From the NCBI GenBank assembly GCA_951799445.1, contig OX637288.1, forward strand, positions 12,278,501 to 12,342,500: a stretch of DNA of 64,000 bases, in the 5' to 3' direction. A program made the translations under genes and the position numbers. The notes beneath the pieces were generated by a model. That model was not told where the DNA came from, ran no database searches, and saw nothing but the letters and a program-made list of their open reading frames with translations. The DNA comes from Pseudisothecium myosuroides. Lineage: Eukaryota > Streptophyta > Bryopsida > Hypnales > Lembophyllaceae. This document shows, piece by piece, positions 34,480 through 47,703 of the stretch. Every line of letters begins with the position of its first letter. Position 1 is the first letter of the stretch.

Positions 34480-35695
34480 AGGGACGCTTTTGGGTGTTTC
34501 TACCTTAGATGGGCAAAGCTCAAGAGAATTAAAACAATCCAGTGCACTATTCATTGATTTGCTACAAGAAGATTACTGATCTGGCTGCATGGTCGTGACT
34601 ATCAGAATTTTGAGCAGGCGGCTGTTGTGGCAGGGTCACTTTAGTTATAACGACAATTTCATTATATTGGTGCAATTTGCAGTGCTTAAATTGTGGGATT
34701 CAACTGCACAAAGCTCCAAAAACTAGGACTAATAGAGATTTACGTTTTGTTTTTGTTTTTTTTGTTTTTTTTCTTGAAACACATGGACCGATTCCATTGC
34801 AAAGGAAAAAGTACATCGAACCAAAGGCCTGAGCCCGGCGGAAATATTTTCAATTTTCAAGAACTAAAAGTCAGTCCTCATATTCTACAACAAGCAGACA
34901 GTCCGAGCAAGATCCCGTCAGTTCACAGGCCGCCTCATCCCGAGCAGGATGCTATTCAGCAGAAAGCCGAAGCAGAAAGAGATTTACGTTTCAGGGTTCC
35001 TGCTTTAAAAAATGCAGGAGGCGTGAATTCCAGCCAACTGAATTGATGTTTCATTCACAGCCAATTCCTAATGCAATTCAGTTGCGAGTTCATGTAACGT
35101 CATCAATTGAGCTCCAGTTGACTTCAATCTGAGTTCATGTGTCCTCATATTCAATTCCTTCGGTCTTCAGGGAGGACTCACCGACTCATGTTATGTACTG
35201 TACTACGTAATTCAAAAATCACAAAAATCAGGAACTGCTTGTGCAAATAAAGGTATGTGCACACTTGGACTTAGGAAGCGTTCTTTGCAGTGATGGTAGG
35301 TGATTATTTTGGTGGGTGTTCAGACCAATGATCTTTTGTAACCACCGAACCTACGTGGCTGCAGATCTGGCAAGGGTTATTAGAGCGGTGTTTACAGGAC
35401 TTACTCATAACTCTCTGACATTGCAGGTTGATATTATGTAAGTTAGAATCATGCAATTTTGTAGATTCTTGAGCACTAACTACGGTGTTTCATAATGCAA
35501 GGAAATTTGGGCATATACATAACACTGCCAGAACAAATTCAATGAACTACTTCACTCGCATAAAAAGGCATTCATTATTTGCTTTGCTTCGTGAGAAGAC
35601 AAGCTCTTTATATGCATATGGGGTGGTAGGAGGTAGAACAAAGAATGTGGGATATATAATTTGGAATTAGTAGGAGCTCAACCGCTCTTAGTGAA
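34480..35695. other. Intergenic DNA, no gene recognised
   Basis: A frame at 34693-35046 (plus) runs 117 codons but has biased composition and no known domain. Nothing else supported. Confidence 0.35.
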
Positions 35696-35699
35696 GTCT

Positions 35700-36090
35700 A
35701 AAATAGAAATTGCATTAAAAGTAGAATTTCAGATCTCATTTAGGCATATTAAAATAACTTTTTTCAAAAAACTTTGAACTAAGAAAAGGTGGGAAATCAA
35801 GTTAAATTTCATCTCCAATAATCCGTTTGGAATTTTAAGCCTCCAATTGAAAGTTATGAACAAATTTCAAAATGGGATTTGAAGGGACATTTTTTTTTAC
35901 ATTTTCGAACATCCTTTTTGAATTTTGTTCATAAATTTTGATTGGAGGCTTGAAATATCAAACGGATTTTTGGAGATGAAATTTAACTTCATTTCCCACT
36001 TTTTCTGAGTTAAAATTTTTTTGAAAAAAATTATTCTAATATGCCTAAATGAGGTCTAAAATTCTACTTTTAATGCAATTCCTGCGTTTT
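35700..36090. repeat. Long foldback repeat (~390 bp)
   Basis: Left arm (about 35700-35880) and right arm (about 35925-36090) are inverted copies. Examples are ctcatttaggcatatt with aatatgcctaaatgag, and tttcatctccaa with ttggagatgaaa. An interrupted relative occupies 5560-6620. Confidence 0.75.
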
Positions 36091-36432
36091 GACAATGAGT
36101 GGCCAAGCTCTCATCTTCACATTTATCCCATATCCTTTGAAGATTCATGATGGAAAATGGATTTCCTTATAAAAAAGACGTCCCACCCTCCCTAACCAAA
36201 ATTGTCAATGAAGTTTCCTCTTTACTTTGCCATTAAATTCTTTATAAATGGAAAATGACTTTGGTATAGAAGTTTACTTCATTCTCTATGATGTGAATGA
36301 GGACATTGGTGAGGAATATGTAACCTTTGTGATGACTACTGAATGTTATGCCACAGGTCTGAATGACTCATAACTTACGATGACCCTGATTATGTCGAAC
36401 CAATCCCAAACTAACTTAAAAAAAGTATTTCC

Positions 36433-37332
36433 TTAACCCCTAAAGGACCAAGCCATTTTCAGGCTCCAAAACCACTGAAAACTGCCATTTCTGCTGCGAT
36501 CACTCCCTAAACCAAAAGAAACTTTTTTTTTACAATCTAACCGTAGGATCTTGTACTTCACTTGTCTCAGATTATGTGGTAAAAATTTCAAGAAATTTGA
36601 CCGTTTTGATTGGAAGATATTAGCATTCAAAGTTGGAAAAAAAAAGTTTTTTTGAACTATTTCCTGCAATTTCAGATGACTTTGACGGCCATTTGTGGAT
36701 TTTTTTCGCACTACACAACAAAAAGTTGTAATTTTATATGTTGAACATTTGAGTTGAGAGTCGGGGAAAAAAATTTCAGAATGTCAAACCTTGATTTTCA
36801 CATATAAAAAAATTGTTAAGTAGAAGTAGGTCCAAAATTGAACAAAACACTAAATTGTTAATAGCTCTTAGGTGGAATTAAAAAAGCATAATCCCAACGG
36901 TGGGATTGTTCTTACAAACAAACTTGACCTTTTCAAAAAAAAAAAATTGAAAAAAATTGAAAATTGCATTCAAAATTGAATTCTATAAGTGTTTTTTTTT
37001 CTGAAGATGCTTAAATTGCCCGAAAAACAAGATTGTCCATAACTTTCTCATTCTGAGTCCAAATAGAATGAATCAAAGCTTCAAATGTACACAAAAACAT
37101 GATCTTTGAGAAAAAAAAAATAAAAATTTAAAAACATTTTTTTTTTTTTTTTTCCTGCCCGGCGAACTGCTTTTTTGCTTTAGGATGCCATAACTTTTGC
37201 TCCCGGGCACCGATTGAAAAAAATTTATTTTTTTAGAAAGCTACTGTGATTTCCTATCTTCAAAAAAAGTTTCAAAAAATCAGGTTAAAATTTCAGGTCG
37301 CACGAGCCTGCCTGAAATCCCAAGTGTCCCCC
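36433..37332 (-). repeat. TTAA-family element, inverted, fused to the next copy
   Basis: It starts TTAA-CCCCTAAAGGACCAAGCC, followed by the actgccatttct block. It ends in a cccaagtgtcccccc block that runs straight into the next element without a TTAA between them. Confidence 0.65.
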
Positions 37333-38576
37333 CCTAAAGGCCCATTGTCCCTTTAGGGGACAAATGGGATTTTGGGGAGGTACTTACGGGCTGAATTTTT
37401 GTCAGGATTTTTTTTTTTAAAATTTTGAAGATAGAAAAACTGATAAGCTTTATGGGAATATAATTTTTGTTCACAATCGGTGCCCAGGAACAACAATTAT
37501 GACCAAATAAGCTCAAAATAGGGGACAAGAGGCAGCCCGGGCAGCAAAAAAAATATTGCAAAAATTTGATTTTTTTTTTAATATTTTTTTTCTCATAGAT
37601 TATATTTTTTGTATGTGGAAATTTTTGATTCATTTCATTTGGATTTGTTACGAGAAAGTTATGGACATTCTTGTTTTTTGAGCAGTTAGAGCATCTTCTT
37701 GAAAAAAATAACTTGGAGGATTCATTTCTAAATGCAATTTTTCAAATTTTTCAATTTTTTTTGTGTGGTTTAGTTTACTTGCTAGAAAAACCTCACCATT
37801 GGGATTATTGAATTTTAATTCCATCTAATTATACGAATATTTTAGATTTTCCTTTTATCTTGTACCTACTTCTACTTAACATTTTTTTTAAGAATGATAA
37901 TTAAGTTTTTTGAATTTTTTTTTCTCATAGATTACATTTTTGTCTATCTGGAAAGCTTTGATTCATTTCATTTGGATTTGTTATGAGAAAGTTATGGACA
38001 TTCTTGTTTTTTGAGCAGTTAGAGCATCTTCTTGAAAAAAATAACTTGGAGGATTCATTTCTAAATGCAATTTTTTAATTTTTTTAATTTTTTTTTGTGT
38101 GGTTTAGTTTACTTGCTAGAAAAATCTCACCATTGGGATTATTGCATTTTAATTCCATCTAATTATACGAATATTTTAGATTTTCCTTCTATCTTGTACC
38201 TACTTCTACTTAACATTTTTTTTAAGAATGATAATTAAGTTTTTTGAAATTTTTTTCCTAGACTCTCAACTCAATTCTACACTATAACTATTTAAAGCTC
38301 AAAACTCTGTCATGCAAAAATTTTAAGTTAAAAATGTCTAAAGTCAAAAAATCTAGTCCCGTAATGTGATGTTTTCACTTAAACGCAGATATCTTGCAAT
38401 TTGAGCAGTCAAAAATTCTGAAATTATTTCCACACATTCTCATACTAGTTAGGTGTAAGATCCTATGGTTAGATGTGCAAAAAAAACATTTTTCAAATTT
38501 TTTTACTCCTTGCTTAAGAAATGGCAGTTTTGAGTGTTTTTTGGCAGAAAAAAGGCCTTGGGCCTTTAGGGGTTAA
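37333..38576 (+). repeat. TTAA-family element with internal 332-bp tandem duplication
   Basis: The left end is CCTAAAGGCCCATTGTCCC and the right end is GGCCTTTAGGGG-TTAA (38573-38576). A 332-bp stretch beginning tctcatagatta at 37591 is repeated from 37923, which accounts for the extra length over the usual ~0.92 kb. Confidence 0.65.
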
Positions 38577-39471
38577 CCTTTAAAGTTCTATAACTATGTT
38601 TTCAACCAAAATGCTCCAAATTTTCCATTTCTAGTACAAGTATCAAATTTTTGGAAAAATATTTTTATGACATATGTAATCGTAGGATCTTGTAATATGC
38701 TGACTTGAATACACTTGGTAAAATTTTCAAAAATTTCCATTGTGTGGATTGCAAGATATAAGCACTCAAATTAACTGAAATCATGTTTTTGGCCCTGCAA
38801 AAAATAGGGCAGTTGCACTTCACAAGCTCACTTTTTTATGAAAAGATGTCTAAATGGTGGTGCTTCTTTGGATTTTTTTTCCTAGACAACTGAAGTTGGC
38901 TACATGCTTGAAATTTTTCACAGCATTTGGAATTGTACAACATATAGAAAAAAAATAATAAGTAGAAAAAAGTAGAGGATGATTGAAAATACTAAATCAT
39001 TAAGAATTTAATTATGGAATTGAAAAATGTCAATCCCAATGGTTGTAATGTTGTTATAAACAATCTACATCCTATAATTTATTTTTTTCAAAAAATATTA
39101 AAAATTGAATTAAATAAAAGACTTCAATGTTTATTTTAGAGTAGAGAATTCATAACTGCCCGCAAATTAAAATTCCTTGTAACTTTTGACTCATTGATCA
39201 GAATGGAATGATTCAAAGCTTTCTACATATATATATAAATCTAGAGAATCAATTTCAAAATTTTGTTTTTGAAAAAAGTGACAAACTATATTCATGCAGT
39301 AAATTTTTAACTATGTAATCAAAAGTTATGAAAATTGTTGGGCCTTAAAGTTATTCCTTGTCTTCATGTTGTGTGAAAATTTCAAAGAAAAAGAATAAAA
39401 TTTCCATTCGTAGTGAGCTACCTCCAAAAGTTATGTTGCCAATAAATGCAGCTTGGTCCTGTAGGGGTTAA
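38573..39471 (-). repeat. TTAA-family element (second subfamily) sharing a TTAA with its neighbour
   Basis: The left end is TTAA-CCTTTAAAGTTC; the right end is GGTCCTGTAGGGG-TTAA. It uses the same TTAA that closes the preceding element. Interior matches 14415-15210. Confidence 0.65.
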
Positions 39472-41671
39472 GAATTAATGATTTTTGATTGAGGTGCAAT
39501 AGGACATTAGCTTGAATGGCATATAAACCATCATGTAGAAGAATCTTTTTCTAGTATAAAGCTTTAGAAAAACTTTGAAACCTCTAAAACATCTTGAATT
39601 TGGCACCGCTACCACATTACAAGAAATATGGGGCTTGAAGAAGTCCCAAAACTCATGATTAGAAGTGATGTCATTATCGCACCAAAAAAACAAAGAAAAA
39701 TCCCAAAATGGACACTCCTAGTCAGTCGATTTTTGATTAGTAGAGACTGCAATTATTAAATTATTAAAAAAAATTCAATTTTTTTTGGAGATTTAAAAAA
39801 TATTATTATTATTATTTAATTTGAAAAAAAAATCCACAAATGATTTCACCGCAATTTTAGTTTTGCAGCCCTCCTCAAGTCCCATTTTTCTTGTAATGAA
39901 GCTAGGCAACTTGTGTTTCAGGGTTGTATGGATGTAGCGATTCCATAGCCAAAAATAAAAGAGTTCATAACTTTAGATTCAGAATCCAAATGAGACATGA
40001 AGTTTTGAATTAATTGGAATCGATTTGGAAGGGAGATGTGATCTGTGTATGAAAAAATATAAAAATAATATAAAAATCTTCAAGAATCAATATAATTACA
40101 ATTTTCATATTTAGAGCTTACAACAAAAAGAGTTTTTATATCTATGAATATCATTTATTGCACTATAGATCGAGCGATATAGATATGATCTATCAATCAT
40201 AGCTCACAACTTGTTAATATAGAAAATCATCACTAGTTTATTCTTTTGAGTCTCACTTTATAAAACATCTTTATATTATTTGAAACTTGGATTATTTGAA
40301 AGTCTATTAGAAATGAACTCCAAGTTTTAAATACTAAAATGGTACTTAACATTCTATTAAATTTAGTAGAATTTAGACTTTTGGTAAGAAGCCATTGGAT
40401 CCTTTGTGCAAAGTCAAGAACAAAGAAAGTATGTTGTTTCTAATTTCTAATTTTATGTTTTAATTGGTATAATCCATCCATACATGGAGAGCTTTTATTC
40501 ATTCCATTTCCACTAGTGAAGTAAGAGATAGAAAGACTTTTAGTTTGAAGGCAACTATGTAGGCCTTAGGTTTTTTATAGAAATTACACATTTGATTAAT
40601 TCTTTTCAAATAAATTATATTTCAATTGCAAAAAGAAGGTACAACATTTTCATTCATTGTGAGGTTGAAGACACTATATAAAACAAATTTCACAATAAGA
40701 AAGCATCAATAGCAAGTAAATTGCCAATTGTCTACACTTCTTGTGCTAGATATGGTTGAATGAACTAAAAATGTCAAATACCTTACAAAAATGATACTCC
40801 TTCTATCCCACTAAAAACCTCCAAAAAGCTTCCCCACAAGGGATTAACTATAATTTTAGTCTTTGTGCCAATGATACATGCATTCAAAAACCAACAACCC
40901 ATCCCTTAGAGTCTATGCAAAATCTCCAACTTAGGTGCCATCGTTTAGGCACCCAAAATCTATGCGGAAAGTATCATATTTGAACATAGTTTGTAAATGC
41001 CGCCAGCTCCGTCATTCTTGATGATTTAAAAGTAGGTGGCAACAATGGGATTCTAAAAACATCTGTCCCAACGTAAATATCCACAAGAAAGAAACCCAAC
41101 CCACTTTATGGATAAATCTACATAGTGTCAAAGTAGTCACCAAACTCATTGTCAATACTACTGTCTAAGGAAGCACAACAAGTGCAAGGTGCCTTATACG
41201 GGCAAGGCCAAGTTTTCTAGGAGAGGAGTGCCCTTTGGTCTCTTGACTTGCCTCCACAAGGTTGTTCAACGCAACCAATGCTTATTCAACGATCAAAATT
41301 ATAAAATGGAGCTTTTTAGTGGGACAAGAATTGTGCTTAATTTAGAGGTTTTTAGTAGAACAGAGGGAGTGCATGAGAAGCTAACTTGTGATCTCCACTT
41401 TAAAAAATGTTAACCTCAACTTCACATAGTACAAAATTGCTCTTAAAGGAATCCAAACCTTTAACCAAGCACCAACAAAAACAAATTTCTTTTTACTTCA
41501 ACACTAATATCTTACAACCTGAGCAATCAACTTGTTTGAATTTTATCTTGACATTTCAATCTACACCATTACAATGAGCATTCAACTTGTTTGAATTTCT
41601 TCTCTTAACATTTCAATCTCCACCCATCAAAATAAGGAATCAATTGAAAATACACCAAACATCACAATTCC
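39472..41671. other. AT-rich intergenic DNA, no gene seen
   Basis: Contains only the foldback at 39615-39898. A frame at 41189-41413 shows no recognisable domain. Confidence 0.45.
39615..39898. mobile_element. CACTA-like foldback with mutated ends
   Basis: The ends are CATTACAAGAAATATGGGGC and, from the right, CATTACAAGAAAAATGGGAC. This resembles the common plant CACTACAAGAAAA terminus with C changed to T. Flanking triplets (CCA and AAG) do not match, so the target duplication is lost or the ends are misplaced. Confidence 0.5.
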
Positions 41672-41700
41672 TTAACCCCTAAAGGACCACAAGGCCACCA
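41672..41700 (-). repeat. Isolated TTAA-family terminus
   Basis: Reads TTAA-CCCCTAAAGGACCACA, a clean family end. The expected interior does not follow; a foldback begins 40 bp later. Confidence 0.5.
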
Positions 41701-41739
41701 CGTGGTTTCTCCAACACAAATTTTTGCACCTCCAATCCT

Positions 41740-41953
41740 TTAAGGGAGATGGCATTCCCATACCCAATGGCATCCCTATCTAGGAAGAGGCATCATTCTA
41801 GAGAGCAAATCTAGGTGAACTATACATGGCTTATTATTTTAGTCAAAATAATAAGCTATGTTTGGTATGCCTACATTTAAATTCTAAAATGATGCCCCTT
41901 CCTAGAAAGGGACACCATTGGATACAGGGATGCTTTAGGGTGCCTCTACCTTA
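41740..41953. mobile_element. Foldback MITE centred at 41842
   Basis: The centre is gcttattattttagtcaaaa followed by its inverse. Outward the arms stay complementary through a ctaggaag/cttcctag block and a cccaatggcatccc block. Similar terminal sequence (gggtgtttctacctta type) occurs next to the hAT MITE at 34.49 kb. Confidence 0.6.
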
Positions 41954-41959
41954 CGGGTA

Positions 41960-43162
41960 AGTAACCACTCATTGATATAATTAGTGTCAAACACACTATT
42001 AGTTGCACATTGCATTATTCTACAAGAACAAGTAGTAGGCTCTATCACAGTAGCACTAGCTCCCTTTACTGAGTAGAGTCAATCCCCCGATGTAGCTTTT
42101 GGGGATGCAAAGACTTCTCACCAACGATTCGGGGCCAACAAAAATAATTTAAGAAAATAGAACGACTTCACAGGAAAAGAGCATACTCAAATGACTCAGA
42201 AAAAGTGGACTACTCCTAAAAAAATGGAGTCTGTAAAACTGGTTCTACGAGAGACGGAGTCGTTTTTAAAAAAAAATCACACTCTAAACTTCCCTCAGAA
42301 GCAGCGCTTCAGGACTCAAAAGACGTGAAATTCACAAGAACTGGGCTCATATTCTCAAGTAATAGTCCACTTTGGAAAAATTCACTTAGACATCAAAACC
42401 CTCCTTGACGCAACTCAACAAATTTCAAACGACTTCAAGTAGAAAAATGCAACATGAAACACTTCCTGCATCCCCAACTAATTGAATAAACTTTGGTATT
42501 ATTTACAAAGCAGCTGCTGTCCACTTCAAAACATCTACATACACGGATAGAATATTCAAAGACTTCAAATTTTGCAACCTACAGAACTTTCGTGGTCCAG
42601 CAATATGGAATCCACACTAACAAGGATGATGGGGTTAGAATCTCCCCACAGTCCCTCAGGAACATACAATCTGGTGTCGAATCTCAACCACAAAAATTTA
42701 ATATGGGTCCAGACAAGAATAAGAAACAGACACCCAAAACTAACAAATAGCTGGACAAAATAATAGAACGAGCTCTAGAGTCATTGACATGGCACAATGG
42801 CCAAACAACCAACCAACAGAAATATCGCAGGCCAATACCTACAGAAGTGTTGAATGGCACGAGGCTAAGAAACGTCCGGCTGACTCCAGGAAAAAGTATA
42901 CAAGCACCTTGCCAACCACACGCGCTGGAACGACAAGATGAACAGACAAAAGATACAGGAAACTGGATCCGTCCCACTTGTCTAAAACTGCACCTCGGTG
43001 CAGAACACATACCCTGCTGGCTTACCAAATCTTGGAAACCGCGGGTGCATAGCAAGTTCTTCACCTTGTCGAAGGATAAGATCAACGAGGATCTTGAACT
43101 CGTTTCCATACGACCAATACTACACACGTGCCTCAGCTCATGAGACTGAACAGCTTGCACTC
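41960..43162 (-). other. Downstream/3' UTR region of At4g15545-like gene copy A
   Basis: GC-balanced sequence after the stop codon at 43163-43165. The open frames here have no family resemblance. The transcript end was not determined. Confidence 0.35.
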
Positions 43163-46100
43163 TTAAGACGGAAGATGACGACTCAGGAGGCCATCGAAGG
43201 CAGCGAATAAGTCCTTGTTGTCAGGGCCGAAGGTTTCCTCAGCTTTCCGAAGGGTTTCCTACAAAGGCGAACATTCAGAGCACAATGAGCCTCATGGAAG
43301 GGACGTTCTGAAATTGGCCGACACGGACCAAATGCAGCACCGATTGCTCAAAGCTTCATGGCAGCTGCTAACCCAGTGGAAAAAAAACCAAAAATAGATT
43401 CGCATGAAAAGATCCGATCATCAACATAACGTACTGCCAATTTAAACCTTCATGTCATTTGCCCAAAAGATCTGCATCCATTGATTCGTTATGAGACAAT
43501 GGGGGTCACGTACCTCTCGTGTCTGCCGGTGAGCATTCAGTTCCTTGATGTTGGCCAAGAAAGCACTGAATTGTTCATACGATAGACGGTTCCTGTGACC
43601 ATTGCACGATAAAAAGACAGTTCATATCAGAATCACACAACCGAAAAAATGCACAGAGCCTTCTACGAGGCAAGCAGTACAGACATCCATACCAACAAAA
43701 AAAGAACAGCTCCGCAATGCAAGAGAAAGTTGAAAGCCATTAAAATAGTCACAGAGGTGACAAGGAGCACTTGGGTGACATACCTGGCCTGACGGAAGAA
43801 ATCCTTGCCATCGACTCGTGGTGTTCGAGCTGTCACACACAAACACAACAGTCAGATATGCTAACGCACCCCACGAATCTTCAACGTAGAAAACTCCTCT
43901 CACTCCAGACTCGCGACAAAGTAGTTGGGGCTGTTACTGCACGACAACCAAGACACCACGACTCAAACTCTTCACTATGGGGAACACAGATTAAGGGGAA
44001 GACGAGAATTTACATGGCAGGGAACCTTGACTTGGTGGGGAGTTCGGAGCAGTCGTCGACTGACTGTTGGGCTTCGAGGAGGGGAGGGGAATCTTGTGGG
44101 AATGGTCACTCATACTCATGCTCCGCCGGGGGGATCCTCGGGCAGATTGGACTTTGGGTGATCCACTTGGAGTCAATCTGGGGCTCAAATGGGGGGTACC
44201 TCGAGCAGAGTTGTTGGCAGAACTATGATAACCGGAGGGGGGCTTCGATGCCGCACCTGACGAACAAAAGAAACATCACTTCATGTGGAGGCTTGTAACA
44301 AAAATCAAAACTCATTCTCCCAGCAAACAGTTCGGGACGCACAAGCATTTCACTGCAACTAACAGGACCTGGCACGCAAAGAGACTACCATATCGAACAC
44401 AGATTATAATAACAATTCCAGAACGAAGGAAGGAAAGAAAACTCTGTCAACGACATTGAAGATCCGTGAAAGACTATACCCTGCCGATAGCCACGTTCTT
44501 CGGCGGGGAAGGTGCACTCGGTGTCGACAGACTTCACAGATTGGTTGTCGTCATCCAGGAGTTGAGCTCTGCTCACAGTGGACTCAGCTTCTGTACACGC
44601 AACCATCAAAACTTAGCATACACAAAACTCGATTCTTCGACTCAGCTCTACAGACATAGACTGCTTGCAGAAAGGGCTCGTTGCACACCACATACCACAG
44701 ATGGCACACTACCGTTCATGTAACAAACGTACGGATCGTCACAAACAAACCTTATCACTACCGATTTCTTGTGAACAAGAAGCAAAAAACACATCCCGCA
44801 CATATGAAGGCTACAATTATATGGACAAATAGCTCTACTCTACAGCTCGCGATTACGGCGAGTTCAGTACAACCCAACGGCTACGCGTTCCACATCACAA
44901 CTACACACGAACTCCCCCAACCATGGGACGGAACCTCGAGTGGTTATTCATATATGATAAGGTCTAACCGAGAGTGAACATCGAAGACAGACTCATCCCA
45001 TGAATAGGAATACACATATACGAAAAGACAACTTCAAAATTTCCTAGGCTTCATCATATTCAAAAAGAAAACATGAAGCAACATCAAAATGGTGGCTCCA
45101 AAGCAGGCTCTGCGAACCAAAGTTAAGGAACTCACGTGATGCTCTCCGCAGCGCTAGATTAGAATTAGCACCTCGCTTATCTCCACCTTCACCCTGACAG
45201 TCGCAAACAACAACCAAACTCAGACTTTGGGTCACAATGCAAACTGGGGGGGACACAATGCCTCCTCCAGAACTCTGAAACTTCCAGAGATTCCCACCCA
45301 CCTCATGCTAGATCCAGATGCCAATCGCTCTTAAAAACGGAAAACAGTAACCAAGAGCAGACGCAGCAGACTCACAGATTTCTACGATCGAAGGCCACTA
45401 CACATGAACCACCTTCCAACATAACTGCGACACGAATTCCTTTCCACTTCCCAGCCCACCCACGGAATAGAAAACTTACACCGGGGCTCTCGTCATCCTC
45501 ATGAAGCGATTGCATCAGTGTGCGCTTGAAGGTCTCCAGCTGCAGAAAACAACGAGAGAAGAAAAAACCCTCAAACTCAGGTTCCTCGTACTCTCCCAAG
45601 GACTCACGCCTCAACTCGGAAACATGTCATTCAAATCGTTCGGGACGATTCTAATGCACCTACTAGAAAGTAAGCACGAAGCAAAACAACAGACTGTTGC
45701 CAACTCGTTCCAACTTCTGGAGTCAAAGAAGAAAACAATTTTAAAAAAAAACTAGGGCCCTTGATGATCATTCGTTCAAAGAGTAAGAAGGATAGAAAAT
45801 CTTCTACTAATCTCCCTTACCAAGGCAAAAAAAATGTTCCTCTACTTGGAGCTGAAAATTCAGGAACAAAAACAGACGTGTTCTGCTCCATGAGAGGACG
45901 AAAAACATCAAGCTCACCTTCGCAACATCCCGCATCAGCTTCTTCACTTGACCTGACAACACATTCTTCTCATTCGACAGCTTCGTCTGTCAAAAAGAAG
46001 ACAAACAGCGGTCCACGAGGCGTGAAGCTGTCAGAAACACGATCCTCGACAGAACTCACACAAAGATACATGAACTCCAAGCAATGTTCCCAAAACGATG

Positions 46101-47083
46101 CAGTCAAATTGGAAGTTCTTGTAAAAGTCAAGCATTAAAGTTCGACACAAGAAGAGAAAACCGCAAACAGAAAGCCCTTCCAGCTATATTACGTCGTCAG
46201 GGAGGTCACCAACATCCAAGGGGAGCTTCTGGATCACTGCATGCAAGTTCCGCTTACTAAACTCACAACAACGTCCGGAAGGCGCAAAGCGACGGACTAT
46301 CCAGGGAATGACTGCGCAGACACTGTCAGACAGCTGTTCACCTGCTTCCAAACTCGGTACCAGTCGGAATATCTTACAAACGCTGCTCATGGAGCAGCCA
46401 TGCCAGAAGGAAAGTGTTCACTGCCGAGGCCATTAAACAGTAATTCAATGAAGTAGAAATTAAACCGGAACAGCGGGAAACGAAAATGCCTGGCTAAAGT
46501 CAGTCAAAACCATAGGCATTGAACTAAATCCGGCACTGTGATCTCCAAACTGGGAGTCAAACAGCGCGTCATCAGCATAGTTTCAGAGACTGTGCAACTG
46601 GATAACACTCGCACTGTTTTGACCAAGAACCGGGCAAGAAGATGATGAAAGAATGAACTGCTCGTTAGCTCGCTCTTCCTGTCGGCTGCTGTCATGACTG
46701 CCAGACCTTAGAATGCTTCCTGTGGCGCCTCGATACTTCCAGTTACGAGGCATGATATCACTCTGATCGATTGCTTTCTACGGTCCCGACACTTTAATAA
46801 AGGGGGGATATTCTCACACACTTTCAGAAACTTTCTAAATAAATATCTATATCAAACCATTTGGAGGAGAAAGGAACAAGAAAAGCTGATTTTGAAATTT
46901 AAAGAGTGCAAACGTTGATCACCAGCCCCGGCTAAATTCGACGTTCCGGATTAAATGTGCACTGCCAACACCGCTAGCTGCCCTGGGAATTGGGCGGAGA
47001 AGCCGATGGAGTACCAGAATATGCCGATCAACGTTTGCTTCTCCACGGAAAGAGAGTCTCCGACGATCGTGCTTCAGAACCTC

Positions 47084-47149
<66 letters not shown>

Positions 47150-47472
47150 CACCGATCACATTGACAAACGAAAAATGCAATGCAGGGCCATCGAATTCCC
47201 ACCTGTTCGTTCAAAGCGTGCGAGAGCCGCGCGCTCGTCTCCTGCAGCGTGCTCTCCGCCTCCACCACGCGCTCCTGCAGGCCGTAAATGACATGCTCCT
47301 TCTCCGTGAGCTTCTGCCGCAGCTTGGCCGTGTCGCTCTCCAGCTTGGCCACGCGCGCGCCGACGGCCATGGCCGTGATCCGTCGGGCCACATCGAGCTG
47401 CTCGTAGGGATCGGAAGGCAGCACGGACAGCACCTCCTGCGGCAACTCGAATTCGCTTCCATTGGCCATCAT
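43163..47472 (-). CDS. At4g15545-like coiled-coil protein, copy A, 9 exons
   Basis: Plant-specific family with no function I can assign. Coding exons on the minus strand: 47203-47472, 45918-45986, 45480-45539, 45136-45193, 44480-44590, 44014-44256, 43784-43829, 43514-43592, 43163-43258. All introns have GT and AG ends, and the exons sum to 1032 nt (343 codons plus stop). Family signatures are LPSDPYEQLDVARRIT near residue 18, a charged heptad-rich coiled coil (about 40-130), a Ser/Pro-rich stretch with SPRLTPSGSPK, and a C-terminal block with RVDGKDFFRQARNRLSYEQF, LNAHRQTREETLRKAEE and FGPDNKDLFAAFDGLL. The start is one of two adjacent ATGs; the first was taken. Intron 1 holds a long GA repeat absent from copy B. 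Confidence 0.92.
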
Positions 47473-47703
47473 GCTGCTCCGTGCTGGAGCAAGCCTGGAC
47501 CCTACCCCCGCGCCAAACACCTCCACCAAATGAAAGGAAAGGAAAGGGCTGCAGGAACTTAACTTAGTCCGATGGCCGGCAAGACACGCAACCAAAGAGA
47601 GAGCGCAGGCACGCAGGCACGCAGGCAAGCGGGAGGCAACGCCCGAGAGACGGGCGACGTGACCTAATGGCGACTTGAGTTGAAATCCTCCCGACGCTCG
47701 CTT
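43869..47703 (-). repeat. Left arm of a large inverted duplication
   Basis: Exons, introns and 5' leader of copy A recur in inverted orientation at 60283-64000. On the promoter side, similarity begins at a gcgagcgtcgggaggatttc block (47703 and 60283) and is lost beyond it. The other border is unknown because the window ends inside the second arm; 43869 is the point matching base 64000. Confidence 0.85.
47089..47145. repeat. GA microsatellite in intron 1 of copy A
   Basis: About 28 uninterrupted GA units. The equivalent place in copy B (about 60850-60870) has only a short CT run. Confidence 0.9.

Noticed and set aside
42684..43160. 158-codon minus-strand frame downstream of copy A
   Set aside because: It lies past the stop codon of the gene, has no recognised domain, and overlaps equally long frames on the other strand. 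Treated as 3' flanking DNA.
46990..47562. 190-codon plus-strand frame with poly(Arg-Glu)
   Set aside because: Created by the GA microsatellite and the antisense of exon 1 of copy A.
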